Source of the DNA: Sarcocystis neurona | Taxonomy: Eukaryota > Apicomplexa > Conoidasida > Eucoccidiorida > Sarcocystidae | Assembly (NCBI GenBank): GCA_000727475.1 | Contig: KL647298.1 | Location: forward strand, 2,007,863-2,071,862 | Reading direction: 5' to 3' | DNA: 64,000 nucleotides | Shown here: in pieces, positions 50,501-61,945 of the stretch | How positions within the stretch are numbered: the stretch's first letter is position 1 | How the letters are laid out: every line of letters starts with the position of its first letter | Translations under genes and position numbers: made by a program | Notes under the pieces: model-generated | What the model was told of the DNA's origin: nothing | Database searches by the model: none | The model's input: only the letters and a program-made list of their open reading frames with translations

Positions 50501-53500
50501 TATGAGCACGCTCTGTGCAGCTTCGTGATGGCAAGACGTCGGAGACTGTGTTCTTCTAACTTCACTTCTCCTTTGTATCACGGTCAACAGAAATTTCACC
50601 TTCCTGTTGCCACCTGCAAAATTACCCCCGTCCTCACTCCCTGTCTCACAATATATCCAACGCATGCGTACGCGACATACATACATACATTCATACATAT
50701 ATATATATACATGTGTGTGTACGCGGCTGTTCATGGGTAAACAGGTGAGTCATTAGACAGATATACAAAAGATTTGCATCTGTTCCTGGTGTATAACCTC
50801 GCACACCCGTACAGACGGACAGATCAAAGTAGAAGTTCCTGCAGATACCCACCTGCGACGCATGCACATATAAATATGTACTGGCAGAGAGACAGAGAGC
50901 GCAAATATTTATGGACAGGCCGTATAAACGCACGCACATGTGTGTCACGCAGCTCCTCTCATAATATAAATACACCCATCTATAGAGAGAGAGAGCGAGA
51001 CAGCAGGAATGTATACGAGCACACCGTTTAAACGCATGCAGGCATCACTCAGGTCCTCTCGGTATATATATTTATATATTCATAGAGGGAGAAAGCCAAT
51101 ACGGACGAGCACGCCGTGTAGACGCGTATGTGCATCCTGCAGCTCCTCGCGTATATATATATATAGAAAAAGAGTGGAAATATACACGAGCAGACCTTTC
51201 AACTCACACGTGAGTCACACACGTCTTCTCTGTATACACGTGTATATATATATATATTACATATACACACATATGCAGAGAGAGAGAGCGGGAATATATA
51301 CGAGCACGCCGTTTAGACGCATACTTACATCACTCGTGTCCTCTCATATATATATATATACACGTATACACGTAGGGAGAGAGAGAGGGGGGATACGCAT
51401 GAAGAAGCCGTCCAGACGCTTATGTGCGTCACTCAAGCCTTCTCTGTACACGCATATATACACACACATAGAGAGAAAGTCGTAGTATGTATGCGGATGC
51501 CGTGTACACGCATCCGTTTGCCACTCAATCCTGTCTGCTACAAATTCCGAGTCCTTTCTTCTTCTCTCCGTGTGACACGGGATTTGTACGCACGTGCAGA
51601 CAAACGGCCGCGTCAACTTCCCCGTAGAGCCGCCACAAGCGTCCAGAGCAGGCAAACGCGTAAGACAAGGCGAAGAGAGCGTACGAGGAGCAGGCGAAAA
51701 GAAATACGCGAAGAGAGACGGACCGCAAAAGAACAGAGAAAGCGACAGAAGACGACAAGAGGAGAAGCGCGCATGCAAGAGAGGCCGAGTGAGAGCAGGA
51801 AGTCCCGGAAAAGGAGACGAGACACGGAGACGGCAGAAGAGAGGGAGACGGAGACAGAAAGGGACGCAGGACGCGAGACACAGAGAGGCGGTCAGCGGGC
51901 CCCACACAGAAAGCGCGAGGAACACTAAAAGGACCGACGACGAAGAAGAAGAGTCCTGCGAGAGAGTCGCAACGAAGTACAGCAGATAGATATATACGCA
52001 GAGAAAGCGTTATACCTTGATCGTCTTGGCGATCGCAACGGGATACTCTTCTCTGCCTTCTCTTCCTTTGACAGCAGCATTTGTAAATAAGTCGAATTTC
52101 TGGCCTGCAGGCAGCATGCCTTTCTGCTTCTCATACTTCAGAGCCATCCCGAGCAGGCTCAGCAGGCGTGAGCTCGGCACGCTCTGCAGCTCCTGCGCCA
52201 CGGCTGCAGCAAAACACAACAGCAAATAGAGGACACATAGAGCAGGAGCTACTGCAGAACACGTGCGGCTGTTTCTCCATGTTTGTTCATACACAGGTGC
52301 GCGTTTACGCACCGGTATAGAGACGTTGTGGACAGACCTACACGCGTATATCTACACACACACGCATATATATGTGCATGGTCGTGTTCATACACACAAA
52401 TATATAGATGTTAGTCTTAACAGTCTTGAAGGCAACAGGCTCTTCGCCTCCTGCGCTCCCCCCTGGTGCTGCAGCAGCAGCAGCAGCAAACGAAAGACAG
52501 TCAAGGGAAGCCACACCTCCTGAAGAAGACGCCTGCCGCCAACACATATAAACTCTGTGTCTACACATATATTAGTGTACGACGCAGCACTATGTGCGAA
52601 TGTACGTCGATGGTCAGATGTGTCCACACGTATGCATATCTCCGCAGACACACGAGAAGAGGCCGGGATGGAAGGGGACGTACATGCACACATGCGTCAA
52701 CACATATATGGGCATCGGTAGAGGATATATGCGAGCGGGGGGGAGCGGTCGTGTCACGGCGTCGCACGCATGCGCAGACCGTCGCTACTGGCTGGGCGGC
52801 GTCTGACGGAGGGGCGCCGCCACATTCTCCGCGTATGCAGAACCCGGGGAAATTCTATCTGTGGGTTGTTCACCCACTTCTCCTCTTTCCACAACGCATG
52901 CGGCACCCGCGACCAGCTAAAAAAAGTGGTGAAACGCATGCAGAGACACCGAGACACGCGTTCCACCGGTCGACCGCATGCAGCACAGCAATGTGGGTGG
53001 AAGAGGGGGGGGGGGGACCGATGGGGCAGACGAAGTTCTCGAAGCCGCCCCGAGGCTCGCTAACTTGACTGATTCTGTTGGCACACGCGTACACTCACAT
53101 GCAGCCCCTTTACTTTCTTTTCTTCTGCACGTGTGTCTAACCGCTAGGCGTTCCTTTACACACGCCCTTTGGTGTGGGTGTGCATGCCCAGAGACAGGAA
53201 CACGGCGACGTAGAGACGGAGTGACGGATGGAAAGCGAAAGTGATGCACGCATAGAGAGACGAACTTACAGACGCACCCCACGTGCGCAGTACATGTGTG
53301 ACGCGTGCAAGTCACAGGAACGGGAAATATAGACGCATGCGTATGAATAGCGGGGGTTCCACTGCAGGACGGCCAGTGACTGTCCGCAGACGAGCAGACA
53401 CACGTAGTTTTGCGTCGTCGAGACATATACATCCATAACGTACACAAAAGACCTACACACACACGTGTGCAACACGTGGAGGTCCTCCAAGCGCTTCGCC

Positions 53501-56500
53501 CGTAGGAAATCCTGGGAAAAAGATACAGGCCCATCCAGCGTCCTATATGCAAGCACGTGTGACTGCAGGCGTCCTAGTGAGCTTCCACATATACGTATAT
53601 ATACGGCTACTCGTGAACCCACACGTGTTGGCTTGAAAATTCGTTTCAACGCGTGTACACAGATGTAACGCTTTGCGCTTGTTCACTCACGCATGTACGG
53701 AACGAGACCTTCGTATAGTTTGTGCGTATGACATATATATATGTGTATGTGTGGGTGTTTGAGGGCATGTGAACTGCCGCTTTGATACACACTTGTGTAT
53801 ACATCGGTACCTTGTTTTAGAGCTTATGTATACATATTATATGTATGTGGGGGTGTGCACATACTGCACATACTATATGTGCTCGTGCGGGTCTTTGTAC
53901 GTATGCAGGCTGCCACGCTGACGTACACTTATGTATACATCGGCGCCTGGTTAGGAGCGCGTATATATATAGGTATATGTATTGTATATTACTTATATTG
54001 GGGGGGTATGTACGTATGCAAGCTGCCACTCTGACATTCACTTTTGTATACATCGGTGCCTTGTTAGGAGCGCATATATATACATATATATTATATGTAC
54101 GTATGTGGGGGTGTACGTACGTGTGTGAACTGCCACTCTTATATAGAATGACATATATAGTTCGGCAACTCAATTACAAGTTTTGAGTGCCCTCCCTGCC
54201 TCTCTACAAATATCCTTTTCCTTATACACACATATATATACATATATATATATATATATGCAGTGCTATCAACTGTATCATTTTCCTGAAATACAGGTAG
54301 TCCAATGAGCCGTATAGTCTGCATATATTTGTATATACCACACTGTTTCCTCTGTTCTCTATAGCCCGCTGTGTGTGGAAGTATCCCTACTTGCTGCCTC
54401 TCCACAAATATTCTTCTCCTTTTATCTACATATATGTATATATATACGTGTGTATTCTCCCACCAACTGGGTCAGTTTGCTGCAATAGAAATACAGGGAC
54501 TCCACCGACCCGTGTAGACCTGTATAGAAATATATACATCTAGTACAGTGTCTCTCCTCTGTGTTGCGTAACCCGGCGGGGGTCCAGGCGTTTCTGTGCA
54601 TGTCTATTAATGTGAATCTCTGAGGAAGTCAAATGTAACAGCAAGAGAGAGACAGCAAGGAAGAGGAAAGAAGTCCACGTTTGCCAGAAGGAGACGAACA
54701 TCGGAAGACCTGCTGCAGCGGACAGCGAAGTCGTCAGAAGCGCACCTTGTGCGATCGTGGCACGTCTCTTTTCCTTCGTCGTTTGTTCGTACACGTCCTT
54801 GGGGTCGAAGAACGGTTTGCTGCAGAGAAGTTCGAGCTGCTTGAATTTCTCCGGATGCTGCAGTCTGTACTGGTGAAAGACGGTCGTCTCTCTCAGCAGG
54901 CACCGCGCGAGCTCCACTTCGCGCAGCTCCAACATTTCCCACAAAACCTGCGCGCGCGCATGCACCAGCCACATCCCCGCTGCTCACCTTCACGCGCCCG
55001 TGGCTGCCATTTCTGCTCTTCTCTTCCGTACACTTCCACTTTCTCTGCGGAGACACGTCTCCCGTATATATAGAGGTGAAGCAAAGACGCGCGACGGTCG
55101 ACGGACTGCTGCTCGGACATGGATGAAACCCAGCGACGGCCGGGGTTGTCTATGTGTGTGTGTGTGTATGTATTCCTACGTAGAGACACAGGGGATAAGT
55201 TCTACACGTTGCTACGTACAACAAACGTATGTGCGAATACACACAGACATGTTGACGTTGATATGAATATATGGACACTTCACACCAGAAAGGGAAGCAA
55301 GAACACACACACGCAGATACATATTTATATATATGTGGGACAGAGGAGGAGGGCGTTGAGGGCTGTGCGCTTGTACGGACTACGTGGAGGTGTATATATT
55401 TATAAATATGGGGAAGAGTAGATGTAGAGAGACCTGCAGACGTACACCACACACAAGTCACACACTTGAGCGTCCACACGAAAATACAGAGGTACCACCA
55501 CCCTCCACACATACGGCGAGAGAAATACACACAGAATAGGAGAGGGACAGAAGACCGAGCATATTTGTTTGTATGCATTTGTGTATACATACAAAGCGTC
55601 GCGCGTGTCAGTGTGTCGTCGCCCACAACACTACTACCGCCTTACTTGTAAATATATATACACACATGTATTCACGTCCCCCTCCATATGTATTATATGT
55701 GTGTACACGCAGAAACGTGTATGCAAACAGGTTGTGTGCGGGCGTTCGGCAGCGGCACAGAAGAGGAACACGAAACTCTACATATCTGCGAGTGAAGACG
55801 CACCGATGCAGAAAATCGACCTCCACAGCAGTTTCTATGTAGAAGTCAACTCCTCTGCAAACTCTTTATCAACGTCCTGCGTCACTTCTGCTGCACATGG
55901 CACTTGCCCTCTACCGGTGCCCAGCAGCACAGGAATCTACGAGTACCTACTCCACATACACAAACGTGCGACAGCCGGGAAGGGAAAATTGATGTGCTCC
56001 AGTGCTTCCTTGAAAAACTAGACGGCTAAGAACCTCGGACGCACACCTTTACGAAATTGCCTACGTGAAGATGGAACACGGACGTAGTGGGTGTATACGT
56101 AGACAGATGAACTCTTTCCTGATCCCACCTTCTCTCGTGTTCAACTGCTGTGTAGCTGTTGCAGCAGCAGCGGCGGAAGGAACAGCAGCACACACGACAG
56201 CAGCAGCTGATGTGGGACAAGAGGCTGACGATCGCCCAGGGCTTCTGTGGAAAGCAGCAGCGGCAGCTGCCAAGACGCAGCAGACGCACAAGCAAAAGCG
56301 GCAGCAGACACGCAGGAACAGCAGCAACGGCTCAAAACGCCGACGCAGAGGGAGCCGCAGCGCAGCAGAACAGAGTTTCCTGCAGCGGCAACAGTGAGGG
56401 ATTCCTGCAGCACAGCCACAGCAGCAGGACACACGGGAGAGCAGCGCGGGACAGCGAAGCCGCCGCCGCAGCAGCAGCGGTGAGGGAAAAAGCCTGTTGC

Positions 56501-57624
56501 TGCTGATGAACACCCACCTGCTCGTAGAGAAGTTGCAGAGTAGAATCCTGCAGCTTGCAGGAGGATATCGTCTGCAGGACGGTGTCCCATCTGCCCTGCT
56601 GAATATCGGCAGCGAACTGGTCCACGCTTTCGACCGCGTTCAAATACACTCCACTCTCCTCTTGCAATACCTGCACGAAGAAAAGAGGAAAGAAAACTTC
56701 CGCCCTACTCGGCTGGTGCGGGTGTGGTGTACGTACACCTAATCATTCGCACGCACCGACTGCGCGCGCACACGGCTCTGGACGTCCGCGGAGGAGCTGC
56801 AGGAAAACAGAACTGCTTCAAATGTTGCGGTGGACGCACACCTGAGACAGGGGAAACTGTCTTCACGCCGCAACAGCACGTGTCAAGTCCGTCACTCTGC
56901 GTGATTTGCTGAGGTGTACGTACAGTCGAAATGCAGCCCCGCGCAGCTGCAGCCGCGACACTTGTACAGGACAGCACGTACACCATCCGACATACGTACA
57001 CATCCACCCAGACACGTACATATACAGATACACACAAAATAGTTGACTACACACACGCCTGCACGCACACGTGCCGCATAGCCACACAAACCTATAAAGT
57101 GACAAATATACCCAAACATATATATATATATATAGATGGACGATACAGAAACACTACATACTTCTACGTGTATCACGTGATTACCGATGCAACAAATTTC
57201 TACACACCTTCACACACAGAAGCACCCTCTGTCCCCATGTAGGCCTCTACAACAACGCAGCTCACACGGAACCACGCAAACATTTACGAAGACAACTTCC
57301 TTCAAAAAGTGCGTCGATCTGACGAAGAGGGAGCTTCGCTACCAGGTCACACATCAAACGAGTCGCACGTTTACTGCGGTGTACGTACACCGCAGCATTG
57401 CAGACGCAGAGTCCCACTTCACCTGCAAGAGGCCAGCTCCCAACCCAGAAGGATAACGGCAGTGCCGCCGTCTATCTTTTCAAGTGTCCGCGCACCGGAT
57501 GCAGCGAAAAGGCAGACGCCGGCCACACTACGCCGCGCCAGTGTGAGGAGGTCGCGGACGTTTCGAGACAATTTCTCCTGCTGCACAGCCGATCTTACCT
57601 AAAGGCGCATACAAAAATATACTT

Positions 57625-57656
<32 letters not shown>

Positions 57657-59643
57657 GACGGCCTAAATATACATATACATAGATATATATATATGTATAT
57701 CACATGCATGCATGCATATTCATACATACGATTAAATATACATGGTTCCATAAATCTATCGACGGCTTACATATATCACATGCGCGCATGCATATTCATA
57801 CATATATGTTTGGTTCGATACAGTTTCTTATGTCTACCTGTATGTCCTCTTTGCCTATGTCGGTGTCTGTGTGTACACGCGTGGCCACGCTATGCCGCTC
57901 GACAGCAGAGCGGCAGTTGGCGCCTGTGGCTCGTACCTGAAGCGTGCGACGCAAGTTGCTCTCCTGCAGAAATTGTAGGACCAGCCGAATGACGCTGCAT
58001 CCCAACAAAACAGCAACGTCGCACAACGCTGCGCATGTGCACACGCAAAGTCACAACGCGTCCTTTTAAATCGTCCAGCAACGCGAACCACAGCAGCAGT
58101 ACCAGCCGCCGTGGGGTAGCAGTCAAAGCAGCGCGAGCGGTGGTGGCCACAACAGAAGCCGCACACCGGCAGCAGCACCAGCAGCCGCACCGGCCGCGTC
58201 GCACCAGCAGCAGTGGCCGCAAAAGGAACAGCGGCAGCAGCAGCGGCAACAGCAGTAGCACCAGCAACAACGCAGCAGCACCGCCCGCAGCAGCACCCGT
58301 CGCAGCAGGGAAGAACATTATCCGCAGGCGTCCGTGGCGCTGCGACGGCAGCTACGAACTGCTGAGGACCCGCAGCAGCTCCGGCCTCGAGAACCGCATA
58401 CACATGCGCACGTTTTCCATTCGTCCGCGTAGCACACCGGACGCATCACATGTATATCGACATACGCGCACAAGAGGAAAGACGTCTCACGATACGGTGT
58501 ACGTACACCCCAGACGCCACTGCCGTGTGGGGAACGTAAGTTGCTGTTAACGAGAAGAACCGAATCGTATGATAGGGCGCCAAGAGAACGCAGAAAGCCA
58601 GATCCATACGATAGACAAGAGTATCATCTCATACATCCATACTCGGCCGTGAGGAGCTCCTGTTACATGTACAGAAAACCGTCCTACACAGGACACTCTA
58701 CGTGTGTGGTGTTCCTCTAGACGGTCTGCAGTTTACGGCCTGCTCTCTTGGCATCTGCGTAGACGAGCAGACGTCTATTTAGACAACATGCATGCACGTG
58801 TGGAAGAAGGGTTGTCAGCGGCCGCAGCTGCCGGGCCCAAATACCGGTGCCTAGGCCGCTCAACGGAACGCATGCACCTCCACTTCTACGGAATACTACC
58901 GGTACACTAACCAGGCCGTGGCTCAGAAAAAATATGCCCACACACACACACACATACATATTTACAACTGCTACGCCCGCTGAGATACCAGGCTGCCTGC
59001 TGAGGTGGACTGGCGCACAGGCAGGTCGCTCCCTACTACACCAGACTACGCTCGTTAAGACGTGAGGCATGGACGCGTTAGGCGGCGTCGAGTGTGGGGT
59101 GTCCCCTTCGTCCTGCAGCCGCAGTAAAACTGCCGCTGTGCTCTGCTCAGGTGACCAGCTCGACTCTGTAGCGCTCCTCCCTACGACACACGCGCGCACA
59201 CGCATTTCGAGCAGTCCTGCGCATGCAGCGACAGCATTTCTGACCACCTCCGCGTTGGTAATATTAATCTACAGAGACGCCAGAGATAACGAAGCAAAGT
59301 CCGCAGGCTCATCACGGTGCGCGTGTACTACGTGCTGCAAGTGCCTTCACGCGGTCCGCCCAATATCGCACGCAGCAGCCGGGTGCACGCAGTACGCGCC
59401 ACAACAGCTGCATGCATTCAACCCTACTCTGCATGCAGCAGCCCCGCAGCTGCTCGCGCGCCAGCGCTATATCCGCTGTGCAGCGCCGTCCGCTCGTCTG
59501 GATCGGTCACTCTCGTGTGAGGTGTACGTTCTCTGTGTGTGCTCTCGAACGGCGCATGCAGCGCCCACGAACGGGAAGCGGAGTGCGCGCGGCTCGCGTG
59601 CGCTCGCTTACTCTGCAGATTCGATCTCCAAGTTTGCTGCCAT
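38451..59643 (-). CDS. SMU1: SMU1 spliceosome factor, LisH-CTLH-WD40 (13 exons)
   Basis: Complement of join 38451-38549, 39497-39591, 40234-40375, 41192-41328, 43777-43880, 45807-45876, 47493-47646, 49960-50100, 52016-52203, 54746-54947, 56518-56670, 57937-57994, 59612-59643: 1575 nt, 524 residues (human SMU1: 513). All phases agree. The order matches SMU1 from end to end: [20 protein letters not shown] (LisH, about residues 10-42), [20 protein letters not shown] (CTLH), [118 protein letters not shown], and VHEKD-type [15 protein letters not shown] near the end. SMU1 binds RED/IK and acts in the B complex in the nucleus. Unlike its two neighbours the protein contains no homopolymer insertions. 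Twelve introns total 19.6 kb. Confidence 0.97.
40376..40387. repeat. GTGTACGTACAC-type palindrome at SMU1 exon 11 acceptor
   Basis: One copy of the dispersed palindrome reads CTGTACGTACAC on the plus strand; its minus-strand reading supplies the ACAG acceptor for SMU1 exon 11 (first base 40,375). Confidence 0.8.
42460..42770 (+). repeat. 81-91 bp minisatellite in SMU1 intron 9
   Basis: Units begin AGAGGGACACAGACTGAT at 42,481, 42,562 and 42,653, followed by ATAGAAGAAAAAGAGAGGCA and TATA tracts; a shorter fourth unit follows. Confidence 0.85.
43661..43733. repeat. Two (TA)n microsatellites in a short duplication
   Basis: GTGTACATATATATATATAT appears twice, separated by GCAGTGTGCACCAATGCAAGCAT. 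It is representative of the many TA tracts, for example 31331-31352, 35518-35536, 44474-44514, 54233-54260 and 57633-57656. Confidence 0.85.
44946..45117 (+). repeat. Inverted repeat, arm 1 (SMU1 intron 8)
   Basis: About 170 bp whose reverse complement recurs at 46031-46219. Shared blocks include GAAGCCGGTGCGCGCAACGG, ACACGTGCGTCG(C/T)CGCAGACAC and CCACTTTTTCGA. Identity by eye is about 85%. Confidence 0.9.
45452..45690 (-). repeat. Polypyrimidine (sense) satellite in SMU1 intron 8
   Basis: The plus strand is GGGGAGACGGAGAGAC-type; on the SMU1 sense strand it reads CCGTCTCCCCGTCTCC, the same family as 11880-12340. Confidence 0.85.
45807..45876 (-). CDS. SMU1: SMU1 exon 8 with GC donor
   Basis: This 70-nt exon encodes [20 protein letters not shown] and TTA plus the first two bases of Arg. 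The acceptor is CCCCGCAG. Its downstream donor reads GCAAG/GCAAGT, a GC rather than GT donor with otherwise ideal consensus; it restores the Arg in [12 protein letters not shown] exactly as in human [11 protein letters not shown]. The only nearby GT (GTGCGC, six bases later by sense strand) breaks the phase. Skipping the exon would shift the frame. Confidence 0.93.
46031..46219 (-). repeat. Inverted repeat, arm 2 (SMU1 intron 7)
   Basis: The plus strand reads CCGTTGCGCGCACCGGCTTC, the reverse complement of arm 1, and the match continues through TCGAAAAAGTGG and CGACG(A)CGCACGTGT. The pair brackets SMU1 exon 8 at 45807-45876. Confidence 0.9.
46376..47075 (-). repeat. GAGAGACACGCAGACA satellite in SMU1 intron 7
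   Basis: About 700 bp of 16-22 bp purine-rich units on the plus strand (GAGAGACACGCAGACGGA and GAGAGACATCCACA variants), most regular at 46,880-47,070. The SMU1 sense strand is TCTCTGTGTC-rich. Confidence 0.9.
49227..49625 (+). repeat. Degenerate (CTA/TAC)n triplet array in SMU1 intron 6
   Basis: About 400 bp of imperfect CTACTACTAC/ATTACTACTT triplets, a different triplet from the CAG/CTG class that dominates the rest of the window. It lies inside the intron between exons 6 and 7. Confidence 0.9.
50915..51515 (+). repeat. 80-115 bp minisatellite in SMU1 intron 5
   Basis: Seven degenerate units with a GAGCACGCCGTTTAGACGCA core at about 51,016, 51,108, 51,187, 51,301 and 51,403 and weaker copies at each end. 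Each unit carries a CTCCTCTC block, a TATA tract and a GAGAGAGAG tract in the same order. Confidence 0.85.
53785..54145 (+). repeat. 113-136 bp tandem repeat in SMU1 intron 4
   Basis: Three units with TGTATACATCGG(T/C)(A/G)CC near 53,797, 53,933 and 54,046, each followed by a GTTAGGAGCGC-like block, a TA tract and GCAAGCTGCCACTCTGAC-like sequence. Confidence 0.85.
54190..54575 (+). repeat. Tandem duplication of about 200 bp in SMU1 intron 4
   Basis: Two copies sharing CTGCCTCTCYACAAATAT, a TA microsatellite, ATCATTTTCCTG/GTCAGTTTGCTG, GAAATACAGGTAG/GAAATACAGGGAC and TCCTCTGTTCTC/TCCTCTGTGTTG. Confidence 0.75.
56518..57994 (-). CDS. SMU1: SMU1 exons 2-3: LisH and CTLH
   Basis: Exon 2 (57937-57994) encodes [19 protein letters not shown]; exon 3 (56518-56670) encodes [20 protein letters not shown] and ends LQLLYEQ. 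The LisH helix pair mediates dimerisation and the CTLH follows directly, as in metazoan SMU1. The junction is CAG/GTACGA to GTGCAG/GTA, phase 0. Confidence 0.95.
57376..57393. promoter_or_regulatory. 18-bp palindrome GCGGTGTACGTACACCGC
   Basis: Longest perfect form of the dispersed palindrome, in SMU1 intron 2, between copies at 56726 and 58496. Confidence 0.6.
59612..59643 (-). CDS. SMU1: SMU1 exon 1 (start codon, 32 coding nt)
   Basis: Found by requiring a phase-2 end and the human-like start MSIEIESSDVIRL. The minus strand reads an ATG at 59643-59641, then AANLEIESA, and splits the Asp codon as GA at 59613-59612 before donor GTAAGC. Joined to exon 2 this gives [16 protein letters not shown]. 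No other nearby ATG gives the conserved residues. Confidence 0.93.
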
Positions 59644-60096
59644 CGCGGAAACAGCGGGGGAGAAGGCGAGCGGGGAGACCCGCGCTGTGTCAACGACGCG
59701 AGAAAAGCGACGAAGGGGGGCAGAAAATGGAAGAGGACTGACTTAGAAAGACGTTTCTATGATGGCGCGCCTACAGCGCAAAGACGCCCTCCCCCCCCTC
59801 GCACAGCGGAGGAGAAAAAGGCAACCTCAGCAGAGAGGGTGGACGGCGCAACAGGAGGAAGCGTCTTATCACCCAAGAAGCAATGCCTGAAGCGCTGCCC
59901 CGGTACTCCTGCAGTCCTCGACGGAGGTAGTGGAAGTGCATATGCTACAACTGCAGCTGTCGCAGCAGCAGCTGTCGCAGTAGGAGCTGTCGCAGCAGCA
60001 GGAGGGGGTCTGTGCGACGCGGGCACCCGTATTATTCGAGAAGAAGCCAGACGGTACAGTCACTGCCGCAGTCGGGGTGCCGCAGCAGCAGGCGAC

Positions 60097-60459
60097 ATGA
60101 AACGGAGGAAGTACGAGTCGCTGCAGCAGAAAATGACCCGCTTGAAACGTAGCAGCAGCAGCAGCAGTATCCTCGTCGCACCAGTGGTAAAGCGGACAGT
60201 GCAGCCCTCGCAAATACGCCGCAGTTGCCCCAGCGGCTGCAAATGCAGCGTCAAGCAGAAAGATCACAGCTGCAGCAGCTCCTGCCCACCCTCTGGTTCG
60301 TTCTACCAGCAGGCCGGCAAAACTTCGAAAAAAAGCGGCCAGCCACGTCGCGGCAGACGACGCGATGCGCTAGCGCCAGCTGCAGAGGATGCGCGGGCCA
60401 CCAGTAGCAGCAGCAGAGCAAAAAGCTGCTCGAAGCAATCCAGCAGCAACTTCCGGTAG
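60097..60459 (+). CDS. Hypothetical Ser/Lys-rich open frame divergent from SMU1
   Basis: ATG at 60,097 opens a 120-codon frame starting MKRRKYESLQQKMTRLKR, with poly-Ser and several Cys, stopping at TAG before 60,460. The frame is open well upstream without the repeats being the only content. It lies about 450 bp from the SMU1 start on the opposite strand, so a shared promoter is conceivable. No domain is recognised and it may be only a repeat shadow. Confidence 0.2.
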   Translation: MKRRKYESLQQKMTRLKRSSSSSSILVAPVVKRTVQPSQIRRSCPSGCKCSVKQKDHSCSSSCPPSGSFYQQAGKTSKKSGQPRRGRRRDALAPAAEDARATSSSSRAKSCSKQSSSNFR

Positions 60460-61945
60460 AAACAGAAAGGCCAGGACGGAGCTTCATCTCCAGGTAATTC
60501 AACGTCGAGACGAAGGCCCACCCACCCTCGTATACATATCGGCTATATATACATATATATATTCGCATGCATGTAATATATGTCCGCTGCATCTAGGCGA
60601 AATATACCTTAACAGAGTCCTATACACAAGTCGTCTTCGTCTGTCGAGTGTACACACGGTGGGGCATTTTTATTTATGCGGCGACCGCATGTAGGCGTTT
60701 CTGGTGGCGGTGCTGCTGCTGCTTTTGTTGCCGAGGCCTTTCTTCATGCGTCCTCGTTGTACCGGCGCGCTTGCGGTGCTCTTGCACCGTTGCTGTGGCT
60801 GCGTCCGCTCGAGTTGCTAAACGCGCTGATTTTCCTGCTGTCTTGCACAAGTTCAAGAGATGCGTTTCCTCCTGCAGTCCCCCGCTGCACGCTGTTTCCG
60901 ACAAAATATGACTGTTGTTGAGAAGAGCTGCTGCGCCGTGAAAGGGTCCCACCGACGGCTACCAGAAGCTGCTGCGGCTACTCTTGGTGCCGAGCTGCTG
61001 CTGTTCTGGAAGAGCTCTGGCGCTGCTGGGGTGAGCAGACGCTGCTTTCTCTGCCGGGGAGAAAAAGAGGAAACTACGTCTTCATTCGTTGTGCCGCAGC
61101 TGTTGCGTACCGCCGTGCTAGTGGGACTTCAGGCGGAGCTTGCCGCTGCTTCCTACAGGCGCTGGCTCAACGGTAGAGAATACGGAAAGACAAAAAAGTG
61201 AGGAACACGCGAGTAAGACGACACCGACGGAGTGCAACCTACCGCAGTACGAGCACTCGACGCTAATTGTCCAGTGCACCAGCGTCCATGGTACGAAGTT
61301 GCACCGGTACACAGACAAGGTGTCCCTACTTATCCCCATATGAATACAGCAGTACATATCAAATGCACGTCTATATTGAAGCAGGTACTTGTTTTTACAC
61401 CTGCACCAGTTGGATCTGCATGCACTCGAAAGTTTGTAGTAGGCAGCAAAAAGAAGCTGGAAAACGGAGGTCCCTTCCACCACGCAAGAGGTCGAATTCC
61501 ATTCGCCCTACTGCAGATCTAAGCACGTCTCACACGTATGGCTGTCCAAATGGACGCATTCGTTAATTTGCGCGGGTGACTGCACGATACCTTCTGCTTA
61601 CCGGGAAGATCAAACGACTCTGCAAGGAAAATTCTGGCGTGAGGGTAGTAAGGGGGACGAAATAACAAGATGAAATAGAGGAAAGTCGGGAGACAAGAGA
61701 GTGCGAAGGGGGGAATGAGAGGACATATACGACAGAAGTTTCGGATATACAGTTATGCGTCCATTTGAGACGGAAAAGGAAGGCTGGAAGAAATTCCGCT
61801 GTGCGACGTGCGGTTTCGCCGTGAGCAAGGATGTTTAACCGAAATTAGACGGATACCGTCTTCTTCACTGTGAGATACTAGTAGTTGACTCAAGGCAGAA
61901 GTTTTGCACAATTTAGTTTTAGAGTAGAAACATGGGGGTTTTTGA

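Noticed and set aside
59069..59746. 225-codon plus-strand frame overlapping SMU1 exon 1 antisense
   Set aside because: Covers the SMU1 start codon region on the wrong strand, no domain recognised.
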